From: Bacillota bacterium
GTDB lineage: Bacteria; Bacillota; Negativicutes; Sporomusales; Sporomusaceae
Assembly (NCBI GenBank): GCA_023388195.1
Contig: JAEWGR010000137.1
Span: 1-13,080 of the forward strand
Reading direction: 5' to 3'
Length of the DNA stretch: 13,080 nucleotides
The notes under the pieces were generated by a model. It saw only the letters and a program-made list of their open reading frames with translations. It was not told where the DNA came from and did no database searches. Positions 12,767 through 13,080 of the stretch are shown here, piece by piece. Within the stretch, counting starts at the first letter, position 1; each line of letters opens with the position of its first letter. The translations under genes were made by a program, and so were the position numbers.

Positions 12767-13080
12767 TTAGCCTAATTCTATTAAGTCCTTGCTGCTAGAA
12801 GTAAGAATTTTGCAGCCATCAGCAGCAACAACCACTAAATCCTCAATCCGCACGCCACCCCAGCCTGGCAGATAGATTCCCGGCTCAACCGAAACTACCA
12901 TATCGGCAGCCAGTTTAATATCACCTGCAGGTGACAACCTGGGTTCTTCGTGAATAAAAAGACCAACACCATGCCCTAAACCATGGCCAAAGTAATCACC
13001 ATAACCGGCATTGGTAATGACCTCACGGGCAGCCAGGTCGACCTCGCGGCCGGTTTTACCAGCCTTCACCGCGTTAATAC
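12767..13080 (-). CDS. Xaa-Pro peptidase family (M24) aminopeptidase, C-terminal part (partial)
   Basis: The gene enters from the right edge; about 104 C-terminal residues are visible and the frame is open to the last base. The metallopeptidase M24 pattern is clear: GHGLGHGVGLFIHEEPRL carries the metal-binding and substrate histidines, VSVEPGIYLPGWGGVRIEDLVVV carries the two metal-ligand glutamates (EPG and IED), and the protein ends about 20 residues later, as in PepQ/YpdF-type enzymes that release an N-terminal residue before proline. The first aspartates of the metal site lie outside the window. The GTG at 13067-13069 is in frame but is not a start. The gene precedes efp by 30 nt, and the two are probably cotranscribed. 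Confidence 0.95.
   Translation of the reverse strand, partial: INAVKAGKTGREVDLAAREVITNAGYGDYFGHGLGHGVGLFIHEEPRLSPAGDIKLAADMVVSVEPGIYLPGWGGVRIEDLVVVAADGCKILTSSSKDLIELG

Noticed and set aside
12210..12770. 186-codon open frame on the + strand opposite efp
   Set aside because: It mirrors a certain efp gene, has a Ser/Thr/Pro-rich low-complexity product, and shows no family motif; it is a codon-bias shadow.
1..13080. Search for CRISPR arrays, tRNA/rRNA genes, phage or transposase genes
   Set aside because: No direct-repeat arrays, no RNA-gene signatures and no integrase or transposase reading frames are visible.

Overview
The window is a tightly packed, entirely minus-strand stretch of housekeeping and sporulation genes from an endospore-forming Firmicute. 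The complete eight-gene spoIIIA operon makes the spore-forming lifestyle nearly certain. The gene order (Xaa-Pro peptidase, efp, a CD1247-type zinc-ribbon gene, spoIIIAA-AH, asp23, amaP, a DUF2273 gene, nusB, a TsaD paralog, xseA, xseB, ispA, a divergent PAP2 gene, dxs) is of the kind seen in Clostridia and Negativicutes. A Negativicutes/Sporomusaceae source is my best guess, but this is inference from gene content and a remembered style of intergenic palindrome, not from a search.

Layout in transcription order (right to left): (1) 13080-12179, the C-terminal part of an M24 aminopeptidase followed by efp. (2) 12130-11545, a dyad/possible promoter region, the acidic zinc-ribbon gene, and a strong intrinsic terminator. 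(3) 11543-6321, a candidate sigma-E promoter and the whole spoIIIA operon, with overlaps or very short gaps throughout; this encodes the mother-cell half of the channel that feeds the developing forespore. (4) 6323-6141, a 183-bp imperfect palindrome with MITE-like features that includes the spoIIIAH stop codon and ends in a T-tract. (5) 6128-3425, an extended -10 sigma-A-like promoter driving asp23, amaP, DUF2273, nusB and a Kae1/TsaD-like gene: an envelope-associated Asp23 module joined to an antitermination factor. (6) 3391-3173, a hairpin, a 45-codon gene for a small membrane protein that is easily missed, and an intrinsic terminator. (7) 3097-271, xseA-xseB-ispA-PAP2 as a coupled operon (exonuclease VII, then isoprenoid synthesis). 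(8) 253-1, a possible promoter and the 5' end of dxs.

Most of the window is well-known conserved biology and I see no new multi-gene system. The parts worth a second look are small and non-standard: the palindromic element at the spoIIIA/asp23 junction, the 45-aa membrane protein with its own hairpin, SD and terminator, the TsaD paralog with an altered N-terminal signature, and the dyad in front of the zinc-ribbon gene.
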